Below are positions 22,481-32,530 of a stretch of 64,000 nt of DNA, piece after piece. The notes under the pieces are model-generated. The model was not told where the DNA came from. It was given only the letters and a program-made list of their open reading frames with translations, and ran no database searches. The DNA comes from Diploptera punctata (Eukaryota > Arthropoda > Insecta > Blattodea > Blaberidae). The translations under genes and the position numbers were made by a program. Positions within the stretch are counted from its first letter, which is position 1; the number at the start of each line of letters is the position of its first letter. Location: NCBI GenBank assembly GCA_030220185.1, contig JASPKZ010007552.1, positions 868,001-932,000 on the forward strand. The letters run 5' to 3'.

Positions 22481-23378
22481 TTAAACATCACTCCTGCGAA
22501 TTCCCTATGTGATGCATATCTTGCTCCTTCATCATCACATAACACATATTTTTAATAACCACACTAAAAGTATTGCCAGGTGGGCTGTAGGGTAAATTTT
22601 ATTCAATTGTTCAGCCTTTTATTCATGTGATTTCTTACATAATATTTGACACTTTTAGGCCTATATTTAAATCTATGAGGAATTGGGGTTTCAATAGAAA
22701 ACGCAGGAAGTACAGGCATGTGTGCAAAATTAATGTATGTGGTGCAAGGCATGGCCTAAGTACAGCAACCAAACAATTGTATAAAGGAAGGCATCATTGT
22801 ATTTTTTCAACCTGAAACATACTTCATCTTTATTTTAAATTTGTCAAGGAATAGGAATGAAAACAAAGAAGAATATTAATTTATAATAATTTAAATAGTT
22901 TTCTTAATAATTAATTTTTTTGCATCATCTGAAAATATTAATTACTTATAAGAGTAACTACCATAATATTTATGGCTAAAATAAAACCAAAACATTATGT
23001 GTAATTTCCAACCATATATGTGAAATTCTGTCACAACAGCAGTTAATTATAGATAACCTCTCACTCACCATACTTAAAAGACATTATTTAATATAATTCT
23101 AACATAAGCAATGCCACTTTCTTAGTAAAGTAAAGTCTACACTAAATAGTATATCACTGAATTATTTATAATATATGGAAAACATTTACCACCAAGATTA
23201 ATAGTAGTATACAGTGAATAGCAATATCCTATAAGAGAGAGACTACATGCATTTGAATTAAAAGATATAACACCTGTAGCAGAAATAACTGCACTAATTA
23301 ATTTTATTATTAAACATTATTACTAAAGATGTAGTTACACTTTCAAAAAAAAGGTTTCGTGAGAAACTTTTACCAATC
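22481..23378. other. Unassigned AT-rich interval
   Basis: Very AT-rich; no gene or repeat recognised. Confidence 0.5.
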
Positions 23379-24340
23379 TGTTACGCCTGAGGGTATATAA
23401 AAGGGTGTGTGGTTTTCTGTCCATTGTAATCTCAAGTCTTTTGAAGAATGGACACATGTACGTCAAATTGTGTTACAACACCGGACAAATCGTTGCCCGA
23501 ATAATACGGCGGTCACAGCTGGAGACGTAATGTCCCTTGTCCGGCCTCTGGACAGTCATCCTTCCAGACTGAGGTAAATGACGGTCAATTGATCGGGTGT
23601 GTGTCAAAAAGCACTAGACCGCCTGGGTTTGAGATTGGCGACAGTAGCCAAAAACTGATGCCCCTCTGTTTTCAGTAAATTAATGAACTTCTCACCAGCG
23701 TGTGAAAATCACACAAACCGTGGCAATACATAAGCCAATCTTAGCCCCGAGATTCCTGGTTTAACTATGCGGTGGGAACTATAATGCCCCAATCAGAGTC
23801 CATAAGTCAATATCATTCTGCGAGTAAGGCGTTTTTATATGTGTTAATTATATGTTTTCAGCCAATGCAAATATTGGTTTTGTGTAAATGGTAGTCTGTA
23901 AGATGGAGTTGGAGTATATGTCGCATATCTGTGAAAAGGTTAGTCTAAGCTTGCGCGGGTAGTGGGGGCCCGGATGGGAACAAAATGAACACGAAGACTC
24001 CGTTCGCCAGGGATTAATTGTTTGAGTTCAGCGGCAGTGCGGACTCGTATATTTCGCCGGTCGCAGGCAAGCGACCCATTAGATACACTAAATGTGTTAG
24101 GCCAAGAACGGCAAGTTATAAAAGTTATTCATTTTAAAAGCATCAGTGTGCTGGTGTTATAGCACACTTTATGTCGAGTGAAGCCCGGTAATTATCAGTG
24201 CTTCAAAACGCGATAGATTCGCCACGATATTAATAAAATTGGTCCAGTATCGACCGCTATTCGCACTTGTAGCATTCCGAAGTGAAAAATACCGGAATAT
24301 ATCCAAATAAATCCAATGTTCTGAAATTGGAACTGTAACA
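23379..24340 (+). other. LTR-like block, termini TGTTAC...GTAACA
   Basis: This GC-richer 962-bp block starts TGTTACGCCTGAGGGTATAT and ends GGAACTGTAACA, the inverted termini typical of gypsy-class LTRs. A TATATAAAAG TATA box is at 23394 and AAATAAA at 24305. Against it: the flanking 5-mers do not match (CAATC versus GTCTT), the TATA box lies unusually close to the 5' end, and no second copy is in the window. Confidence 0.25.
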
Positions 24341-25459
24341 GTCTTGTGCTACATGTTGATTAATAAATATTATATAATCGACATCAGTGTTGTATTGATA
24401 AGCCTCCTGATAGTACTACGTTGTCCTTAGTTCGCACCTCGCCTTATCCCACGGTGAAAATCCACAACCCTGAGATATATAGTCCTTGCCCTGCCCTGGC
24501 CTATTGCCAGTCTTTTTTACCGTTATACACCACATTTCATTTTACTATAAATTGGGAATTAAAGTGAAAATTATTCATACCTGGTTCAAGTAACGGCTCT
24601 CATTATCTCAATGATAGGACATAGTATATAAAGTTGGAGATTAAATAATAATGGATCAGCTATGATTAAAATCCCATGCTGAGTGCAAAATTTTTTGTTA
24701 ATACATTAACCAACTCAAGCTGTAATTTAATTTTATTCATGCACATCACACTGAGTATTTGTATCTTCACTGGTCAAATTTGGATAAGAAATCTAGAATA
24801 TTGTAATATTTTAATTCAAGTTATGGCCGATACTTCACAAAGCTCTTTATTCAGAAAAGATTACAAACATAAGATACACAGTTCATCTCTTTCTCCATTT
24901 GACAATTTTCTTATTGTGTTACACATTTAAAGAAGAGTACAAATGTTTGTTTTATCTGTGGAGAACATTGGTTCAACAACCACTGTAACACTTCTAGAAA
25001 TGACCCTATGAACAAAATCACAATATTCTAATTTATTTTATATACCTTGAAAACAAAAATTATAATCGTGGCACCGGGTATTAGCAAATGAAACATCTGG
25101 GGATATAATTTTTATAATAAAAACATCGACTCGTCAATAACACAATGTTTTACATGAAAAGAAGAGGTTATAATCGTAAATTCTTGATGTTGATAACAAT
25201 CTTAAAATTATCACTGTCTTTAGTTTTACTTAATATATCACTCACTTTCGTCTAAAAGGTTTAACCACTACGGGTCGCATGTTTGGACGCATTAGACAGT
25301 AAAATGCCTTCTCTGCTGAGCAAGTTGTATGCTAATACGATTTTGCTTACTCAGAAATCTGTTCATGCGATAATAATTGGTTAAATTTGTAAGCTACCTG
25401 CGGAGGTAGCTTAAATGAGCAACTCAAATTAAAATCCCGAAGGGAACCGACGGGAACCG
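24341..25459. other. Unassigned interval
   Basis: AT-rich with short motif-free frames. A perfect hairpin AAGCTACCT-GCGG-AGGTAGCTT lies at 25391-25412, just upstream of the small ORF at 25505. Confidence 0.45.
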
Positions 25460-25504
25460 ATGGTAATCGATGTACTTTGCTGCTTTATCCAACATTTATC
25501 CAAG

Positions 25505-25696
25505 ATGTCGGACCTTGAAGACTTCGATCATGTTTTCGGTATACACGGAGAAGAGGAATTTGATAGAGTCTACCAAAGAATTCAACTGGAAGAACAGGAG
25601 AATCGGCGTAATATTGCGTGTCGCAGACGTGTTTGTATACGGTATTATTTGCGGGATGCAAGCATAAATGCATTCCTCTATAGCAGACGAAAATAA
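25505..25696 (+). CDS. Hypothetical acidic/basic small protein
   Basis: ATG at 25505 opens a 63-codon frame beginning MSDLEDFDHVFGIHGEEEFD and ending in an Arg-rich stretch (RRNIACRRRVCIRYYLRDAS). The N-terminal third is acidic, and the middle (RVYQRIQLEEQENRR) would be helical. It is locally GC-richer and less decayed than its surroundings. It could be the first exon of a host gene or the 5' end of a transposon gene; a GC-richer stretch continues to about 25850. I recognise no family. Confidence 0.35.
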   Translation: MSDLEDFDHVFGIHGEEEFDRVYQRIQLEEQENRRNIACRRRVCIRYYLRDASINAFLYSRRK

Positions 25697-25699
25697 CGG

Positions 25700-26458
25700 A
25701 AGTGGTTTTATCGCTGAGAATTCTGGGTAATTCGTTGCCAATATTACGAAAACGTCGACTCTCGTGCACGACCGATAAGTCGGCCGTTAATTCTTTCTCA
25801 GCAATTGCTCACGGTGAATCAGCTCACTAGTGAATGGAAGTAATTTGAGTAGAGAGTAATGTTCTAACATACGACCCTACGAATAACTCGTATATTAATG
25901 TCCAGACATAAATAATAGAACATTTGTATATATAACATAAATTGTTTATAGGCAGAGACGCCATGTTTAATCTGTATGAACCAGCCAATCACAATGGATG
26001 CAGCGGTTTTTTCTGTCTGCAGCCTACTTTTACTTCGCTGCAGTAGCTGCAAGTCCGCTAGAGCGCTTTATTGCCCGCTGAATGGTATGCTGCAGATAAA
26101 GCGCTAAAGCGCTTTTGCCGCATTTTGGCTGCTGAATGCCCCCTATGTTTGTGTAGTGTGAAGTGAGTTGTATGAGGCATGATGATGAAGAGAAGGGAGA
26201 AGGTACTGGCATATAGCCTACTCAGATCGAAAAACCGCCAGGTTTAACGTCCCCGTCCGACGGACGAATCTCGACGAATCTCTGTTTACTGCACCACATG
26301 CCTTTTCAACATATGTACTGCGGAGAAGTTTGCTATTTAATGCAGGAGTCCGGTGGTAAATCTAAAGATAAAAAAATGTACATCACCACAACTCCTGACA
26401 CCGAGATTTAAAATTTTGTTATTGAGTTAGCTAAATTAAATTAATATAACAAAGTTTT
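25700..26458. other. Unassigned interval
   Basis: Contains repeated GCGCT-centred motifs at 26050-26120 (see the possible inverted-repeat element) and otherwise nothing recognisable. Confidence 0.4.
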
Positions 26459-26521
26459 CAACCCCCCGCGTATCGAACACGGGTTCGCTAGTCAGTACCA
26501 CTTGAGCCAGCACGGCGGACT
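26459..26521 (-). mobile_element. tRNA-like SINE head
   Basis: The reverse complement GTCCGCCGTGCTGGCTCAAG (A-box region) and GTGTTCGATACGCGGG (B-box region) form a tRNA-like Pol III promoter. The sequence to about 26370 may be its body. The B box deviates from consensus. Confidence 0.5.
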
Positions 26522-26976
26522 CTAATTATTATATGTAATTTCGATCATCGCTGCGGCCTAGAAATAATGTAATTCCTTCAGAAGTAGTGGACCCATTTCC
26601 GACCGCAAAACTTCTTTCTGGTAAAGTTTTTTTAAGAAAAATATCAGGAAACATATCGCTCAAATACGACTTAAATAGTAAAGTAGGCCTACTTAACAAT
26701 AACTTAAGACCATAGTAGATTTAATTTAAAATAATTCCGTTTTTTTTCAATTAAAAAGGAGAAATTATATAGTAAACTGATGGAGTTCGGAATTCCTAAA
26801 ATATTATACTTACGGCACAAAGGTTAGATGCGTATAGGCAAACAGTTTTCAGATATTTTTGAAATTCACAATGAGTTAAAGCAAGAAGATACACTATCTC
26901 CTCTACTATTCAATTTTGCATTAGAGCATGCCATGGAACCTTTAGAGGATGAACAGAAGCTTACATCTTAATGATA

Positions 26977-28168
26977 CAGTAAAATTGTTAAATCCGGAAC
27001 CTGAATAATGAGGAAATCTGTCCAATGTAAACAAATTTATTGGTCCGGACAAAAATAGTAATTTGACGTGAATTTATTTTGTATAAAACGGAATCTGTCC
27101 AACGCGGAAACGGAAGGACATTTCTACATAATTCATGAAAGAAAATGTTTATAATGCGGAAATATAGAGAGAGAAATAAATTAGTTTCCACTTCACTGGA
27201 ATCCTCTTAGGCGAATTAAAAATAAGCGATGATTCCTGCCGCCGGGTGAAGTAGAGTTTCTACCTGTATCTGGAACTTTTCCTTCAGTTTCACTGCACAC
27301 CCGTTATGAGAAATACAGATTCGTTAAAAAATATTTGGCGTGTGACATCTGTCTTACAAATAACCATTGCACTGTAAAATCTTAAATTAGTTTAATATCT
27401 GTGACCGATTGCGTACGTCTCTTTCACAGGTACCTTTCTGAATTAACGGAATAAAGATGGCTATGTGGCGTGTTTCATTCTCATTAAACGAAAATGTGAA
27501 AGTGACTGAAGATAACGAAAAACAAACCCTCAGTACGCGAAATGATGAATAAATTTAAATGTGGAAAAACTCGAGTTTATGAGATCTTAAAATACAAAGA
27601 ACAAAAAGAGAAAGAATGGATGCAAGGAAATGGTCAAATGAAGAGGGAAAAAAATGAAATTAACGAGGTGTGAGAGTCTTATTCAAGTCCAAGATAAAAA
27701 TATCCCCAATTTTCTGGACCGATGCTCCAAAGTCCACCTTTAGCTGTTGCTATTTCGCTAGGCAATAACGATTTCAAGACATCTTCAGGTGGGTTGTGAA
27801 CAGTTTTAAAAGACGACACAATTTAGTGCCGAATGAAATTTGCGTTGAATCAAAGGATGTGGATAAAATTATAGTTAGCGAGTGGAAACAGAAACTACAC
27901 ACTTCAATGTTAGTTTACGCGCTTAAGTTACATTTTTAACCCTAATGAAACGGGACTGTCTTTTTCGCGCGTTGCCGTCGAAGCCATTATACTTCACTTT
28001 TCAACGGCAGCAGAACTACAATATTAATCCGAGGTACATAAAAATACCTATACGGTTGTCTGTAATCCAAGATTGTTTAATATTTTTTTTGTTTTTTTAT
28101 AATGTGGAATGTAGTCTAATGTGGAAAAAAATAATTCCACGTCATTCCGCTGTGAACAAGTTTTACTG
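26977..28168 (+). mobile_element. Tigger/pogo-like transposon, internally deleted
   Basis: The left end CAGTAAAATTGTTAAATCCG and the right end (reverse complement CAGTAAAACTTGTTCACAGC) are the CAGTAAAA-type inverted repeats of pogo/Tigger elements. Both abut TA (26975-26976 and 28169-28170). The sequence across the two sides, AATGA-TA-TTAATAAG, matches the uninterrupted LINE (AATGG-TA-TTAATAAG). At 1192 bp it is too short for a full transposase. Confidence 0.92.
27457..27900 (+). pseudogene. Tigger transposase, N-terminal part only
   Basis: Fragments read RVSFSLNENVKV, then REMMNKFKCGKTRVYEILKY (the CENP-B-type first helix-turn-helix). After frameshifts there are DFKTSSGW and CVESKDVDKIIVSEWKQK (the second CENP-B-type DNA-binding half). 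The DDE catalytic domain is absent. What remains is the DNA-binding region. Confidence 0.82.
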
Positions 28169-28600
28169 TATTAATAAGTCGTTAGTTTATCTGATTATGT
28201 AGTATTATTAGAGGTTAGCTTAGGGTTATTAAGTGCCAACTCGCACATTCTAGTGAGTATCACTAAGAAATTAGAACTGAAAATAAATATCAAATACACT
28301 AAATATATGGTCACACATAGAAATTTATTATAGGAAAGTTCGGGTAATGTGAACCCTCCTGTTTGAGTGGACCCTATTAATATCTTCTTTAATTGGTGCT
28401 GCCCTCGAACAGAAAATATTTTATTTTCATCCCCTCATCTACTTTGACGCTTCAAGGCCTGTTTCTTTAATTTTTTGTACGAAGAAGAGTTTATTTGTGA
28501 TGTTAATGGAAATGACAACTTTAAAAGTTTTTCATGCTATGAATCAATTCTTAATTTCTGCTATTGAATAGTACATACATTGTAAAAGAACTCCTAAATA

Positions 28601-29929
28601 CAGGGTGGACCGCTCGAATGGACCTAATTTCAATTGCTTGTTACTGGCAAACGGTTGAAGATAGAAACTTAAAACAACGTTCATAGTACAGAAAAACTCA
28701 CCAAGTTTCGAATCCTGTCGGTAGATGGCACAAAGATACGTTTCTCGTTCTTAGATTTAATTGTTTGTGAAAATGGCGACTCCGCAGATGAAAGCGCAAG
28801 CTGTTTTGTGGTATGCGGAGTTTAAATCAATCATTAGAGTTCAAAGGGAGTTCCGGCGTGTGTTTAACCGTGATGCTCCAACTGCTAGAAGCATAAAGAA
28901 GTGGCGTGATACATTATTAGCTACAGGATCTGTGTTGAAGAAGCATGGTGGTGGTCGCAGAGCATCCGATGAAATGGTAGCAAATGTTCAAGCCCGCATT
29001 TGAGCGAAGCCCCCGGAAGTCATTAAGAAGAGCTTCGCGGGGAACTTCAAATACCAAAATCGACATTACAACGGATTGTCCACAAACGCCTCAAACTGCA
29101 CGCATATAAAGTGCAGTTAGTGCAACGTCTGGAGCCGAATGACATGCCGAAACGAGTGGAATTCGCCAATACGATGCTGGACCGTCTCGGCGCTGATCCT
29201 GACTTCATGACCAAGATTTTCTTCTCGGACGAAGCCACTTTCCATTTGTCAGGCAAGGTAAACCGGCATAATGTGCGGATCTGGGGATCGGAGAATCCTC
29301 ACGCTATTCAAGAGCATGTTCGTGATAGTCCGAAGATGAATGTTTGGTGCAGTTTGTCACATAATAAGGTCATTGGACCGTTTTTCTTCGCCGAGAAAAA
29401 CTGTTCGTGGTACCACATATCTTGACATGCTGGAGCAGTTCTTCTTTCCACAAATTGAACAACTGCAGCCTAACATCGTTTTCCAGCAAGATGGTGCTCC
29501 TCCCCACTGGTCCAATGAAGTTCGTACGACTTTGGACAACATTTTCCCTGGCCGTTGGATTGGTAGGGGAGGACCAATCGCGTGGCCCCCGAGATCTCCC
29601 GATTTAACACCACTGGATTTCTTTCTCTGGGGCTATGTCAAAGATAAAGTTTACACCACCCCAGTCAAAGACCTTCGTGATCTTCGTGAGCGCATCATAG
29701 AGGCTATTGAGAACATTCCAGAAGACATACTCCAACGTACTTGGCAAGAAATTGTTCATCGCTTTGATATCGTCACAGTGACTGCTGGGGCTCATATAGA
29801 GATGTGGTGATCTGGATATCAAAACTTGGTGAGTTTTTCTGTAATATGAACGTTGTTTTAAGTTTCTATCTTCAACCGTTTGCCAGTAACAAGCAATTGA
29901 AATTAGGTCCATTCGAGCGGTCCACCCTG
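28601..29929 (+). mobile_element. Complete mariner-like element, ~110-bp inverted repeats
   Basis: The left end CAGGGTGGACCGCTCGAATG and the mirrored right end CATTCGAGCGGTCCACCCTG are perfect inverts. Similarity continues about 110 bp (AAACGGTTGAAGATAGAAAC on both sides). TA flanks both ends (28599-28600 and 29930-29931). Length 1329 bp. Confidence 0.97.
28773..29810 (+). pseudogene. mariner-superfamily transposase, DD41D spacing
   Basis: ATG at 28773 opens MATPQMKAQAVLWYAEFKSI with an N-terminal helix-turn-helix domain. A TGA at 29001 and a frameshift near 29040-29110 separate it from the catalytic part: KIFFSDEATFHLSGKVNRHN (first Asp), QQDGAPPHWSNEV (second Asp) and RSPDLTPLDFFLWGY (third Asp in PLD). 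By my count 41 residues separate the second and third Asp, the DD41D signature reported for rosa-like elements. Another frameshift falls near 29395. All three Asp are intact, so decay is by stop and frameshift only. The C terminus ends GAHIEMW at 29810. Confidence 0.92.
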
Positions 29930-30713
29930 TATATTATATAATGTAGATTCTGTTTTAATATAATGACGGGTTTCGTTTGATATTATGTGACATGATGGCG
30001 TATAAAATAATTAAACGTAAGAAAGGAATTCGGTTAATGTGGACCCTCTGTGTCCACTTTACACGAATACGTTTATTTTATCAATGAGGATGCTATCTGT
30101 AAAATCCATTCACTTAATTAATTTATTTAATATTCTTTTAATTTTACCAAAGTTAAAGACCGTCGCTTTCTGTAGTTGAATGACGTGTGAATGTAATAAT
30201 AAACAATTTTTTTCAAAACATTACATAAATAACAACGCTTTTTAATTATGATCAGTCATAAATATTTTGAGATTAATCTATGCCCATCTGTATAAATTAA
30301 TATAGGAAATAAAACTTCAAAATTGACTGAAAGCTAAGGTGGATTCTGGGATCTACTTTATCCGAATATGGAAGTCCAAGTGGACCGTTCTTTTAATGTA
30401 ATAAAAGTTTATAAATTATGAAGTTGTGTGCATATTTGAATAAAATAACAATGATATTTCACAGTTACAACACTAATGATAATCACAGTAATTAAACAAA
30501 ATTCAAATCCCTTAATTAAAAGAAGAAAGATAAATTCAAAATAATGGTCCAAATTACACGAAGTTCTTCTATATAGTAGAAATGGACAGTTAAGGGTAAA
30601 TGAGGGTTATTTTGGAGAAATGACTGGATTGAAACACCTACCAACAATAATTCTAAATCGGAATGAGTTCCACAAAACAATAAACGTTTGTTCATTTCTG
30701 GAATGGCATCCTA

Positions 30714-31331
30714 CAGTGCGATCAATCTGGACAGCAGACGCGGGGATTTATTTCACTGTGCACTGCTGACTCACTCGTGGCGGGGAGCGGACAGGGTAGG
30801 GTCGCGGTGATACAACCCCACACATTTTTGTAACTATTTTACAAATTGTCGTACTTACCAACTTTATTGAATCAGGTGCTATAACTGTTCACCTTCGTTG
30901 TCCATACATTTTTCGACTCCTCTTTTAAAAATTTGTTGTACAGATTATGGACTGTTGAACGTGACGGAATTTTTACACTCGGGAATCGTGTTTCAAAAAG
31001 TCTTCGTACTTGACTGGCAGACTGAGTTAACACATATTGATCATAAATAAATACACGTTGTTCAGTAGAAAAATTATTAGTCATTGTACAGTTTACACTT
31101 CACACTTATACACACGCATTCATTTACACGTATACACGCCTGTTTTATAAGATAAAAATTTAAAAATTGAAATAACTCATGCACACGCCTTTCAGTATAC
31201 AAGGAAAAGCGAACGAGCACCCGGTGAGTCTGCGCACATTTCAAGTCCCGTGTCTGCATGTGTAAACCTTCGTCACCGCACAGCACAAAACCCCGCGTCT
31301 GCTGTCCAATGCTATACTGATCGCAGTGCAT
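30714..31331 (-). mobile_element. Short DNA transposon with inverted repeats
   Basis: GGACAGCAGACGCGGGGATTT near the left end is mirrored by AAAACCCCGCGTCTGCTGTCC near the right. The outer ends carry GTGCGATCA and TGATCGCAGTG. TA occurs at 30712-30713 and 31332-31333, and the LINE resumes on each side. It is 618 bp and non-autonomous. Confidence 0.82.
30872..31084 (-). pseudogene. DUF4817-type N-terminal helix-turn-helix of a transposase
   Basis: ATG at 31084 opens a 70-codon frame, FSTEQRVFIYDQYVLTQSAS ... RLFETRFPSVKIPS ... VHNLYNKFLKEES, matching the DUF4817 helix-turn-helix found at the N terminus of arthropod mariner-type transposases. The catalytic domain is missing because the element is internally deleted. 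The frame is open, so a DNA-binding fragment could still be expressed, but there is no evidence that it is. Confidence 0.72.
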
Positions 31332-31613
31332 TATTCATTACACGGACTCGTGTCGCCCCAACTTATGTAAAAAATGTTAAACTGAAAATATATAAAGCTG
31401 TTATTTTCCCGGTTATATTGATGCGATACATGAACTCTTACTTTAAGGGAGAAGAAAAGATTTCGAGTACTTGAGAATAAAGTTCTTAGAAAATTTTCTG
31501 AACCAAAGAGAGATGAACAGACAGGCGAATGGTGAAGACTACTTAACAGTAAGCTATATAACCATTCTATATAATTAAATAAAGTAAGAAGAGTCGAGTC
31601 TCGTAAACTTGTT

Positions 31614-31985
31614 GCACAGTGGTGCTGGATCATACCAATATTGTTGATAAATACTTTGAGTAGAAAACATACATTGCTCATATTAACTTATATTTGCCCG
31701 GGCCTATAAAAGACAAAGATTAATTCAACTTTACTTCATGAATTATTAAACATGTAATATGTTGTAACATAGACAGATCATAATCGTGGAAGTTCTTAGG
31801 AAAGAGGAACTCATATACGCTTGAAAAAAACTTTGGAATTTTATATTCATATCTGATATTGACTAGCTATTAAATCCATAGGCAGAAGTATTTAAAATCA
31901 GATAACTAAATTTTAATGCGAGTCAAGAAACAGTCAGATATAACAATGAAATAAATAAAAGATAATTGTTTAACATAAATTTGTT
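31614..31985. other. Unidentified ~370-bp insertion in the LINE
   Basis: LINE similarity stops after ACTTGTT (31607-31613) and resumes after ATTTGTT (31979-31985), which may be a target duplication. The inserted AT-rich sequence matches nothing else in the window and has no clear inverted ends. Confidence 0.55.
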
Positions 31986-32127
31986 ATAGGCAGGACATGT
32001 GGTACAAATGAGGAAATAAAAGAGAGACGTGTTTACTTCTTGCAGGAAAAGGAGAGGAAAATTGGTCAGTTGGTAGACCATGAGTTAGGTGGAAGAATAA
32101 CATTAAAAATAACATTAACCATGGATA

Positions 32128-32530
32128 ACTATTGTAATTGTGTCTTTTGCGGGTTTAACTACTGTAAGCGTAAATTTTGTAATCGTAACTTTCGTAACTG
32201 TAACTTTTGAAAGTATAACTTTTCTAACCGTAACTTTTGATAGCGTAATTTTGTAAACCTAATTTTTGTAAGCCTAACTTTTTACGTATAACTTTTATAA
32301 GCACATATTTTATAAGAATAAATTGTTTACTGTATCCGTTAGCATGACATTGGTAAATAAAACTTCCGTAAGTAAAATAAAACATTTGTAAGTAAAACGT
32401 TTGTAACTGTAACTTTTGTAAATATAACTTTTTTAGTATTACTTTGTAATTAAAATTTTGTAAGCATAGTTGTTATGAGTGCTAATTTTATAATTGAAGC
32501 TGTTATAAGTGGAAATATTTAAAGTAGGCA
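32128..32530. repeat. Diverged ~16-17-bp tandem repeat
   Basis: A unit close to GTAACTTTTGTAAGC recurs about two dozen times with heavy substitution: AACTGTAACTTTTGAAAG, TAACCGTAACTTTTGATAG, AACTTTTGTAAATATAAC. It starts right at the decayed 3' end of the LINE. Confidence 0.8.

Larger units (their letters stand above)
21784..26143. mobile_element. Possible 4.4-kb inverted-repeat element
   Basis: GGGCGCATTCAGTTGCC at 21786 and, reversed, GGGGGCATTCAGCAGCC ending near 26143 could be terminal inverted repeats. Both are followed inward by AAGCGCT/TAGCGCTTT motifs (21806-21825; 26055-26070 and 26098-26118). TATGTTT occurs just outside each end. The interior contains a SINE, an LTR-like block and a small ORF. 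The TIR match is short and no transposase was recognised, so this is tentative. Confidence 0.3.
28333..30569. mobile_element. TA-flanked DNA transposon hosting a mariner
   Basis: The left end GGAAAGTTCGGGTAATGTGA and the right end (reverse complement GAAGAACTTCGTGTAATTTG) are imperfect inverted repeats. TA sits on each side (28331-28332 and 30570-30571) and the LINE reading is restored across the junction. A TTCGGTTAATGTGGACCCTC segment near 30030 repeats the terminal motif internally. Without the nested mariner the element is about 0.9 kb, has no transposase, and is non-autonomous. The family is unknown. Confidence 0.75.
26745..32127 (+). pseudogene. RTE-like LINE split by at least four insertions
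   Basis: Five colinear pieces match the copy at 40.03-41.6 kb: 26745-26976 (MEFGIPK, GKQFSDIFEIHNELKQED, LSPLLFNFALEHAM), 28169-28332 (the YADD region, here VYLIM, then TKKLELKINIKYTKYMVTHR), 30570-30713, 31332-31615 (NVKLKIYKAVIFPVIL) and 31985-32127 (AGHVVQM and the QLVDHELGGRITLK region). About 970 bp of LINE remain. Using the intact copy as an empty-site reference places the first two insertions exactly at TA dinucleotides. Besides the insertions, the catalytic box and several codons are mutated; long dead. Confidence 0.88.

Noticed and set aside
23379..24340. Confident solo LTR
   Set aside because: Termini fit (TGTTAC...GTAACA) but there is no target duplication or second copy; kept only as a low-confidence feature.
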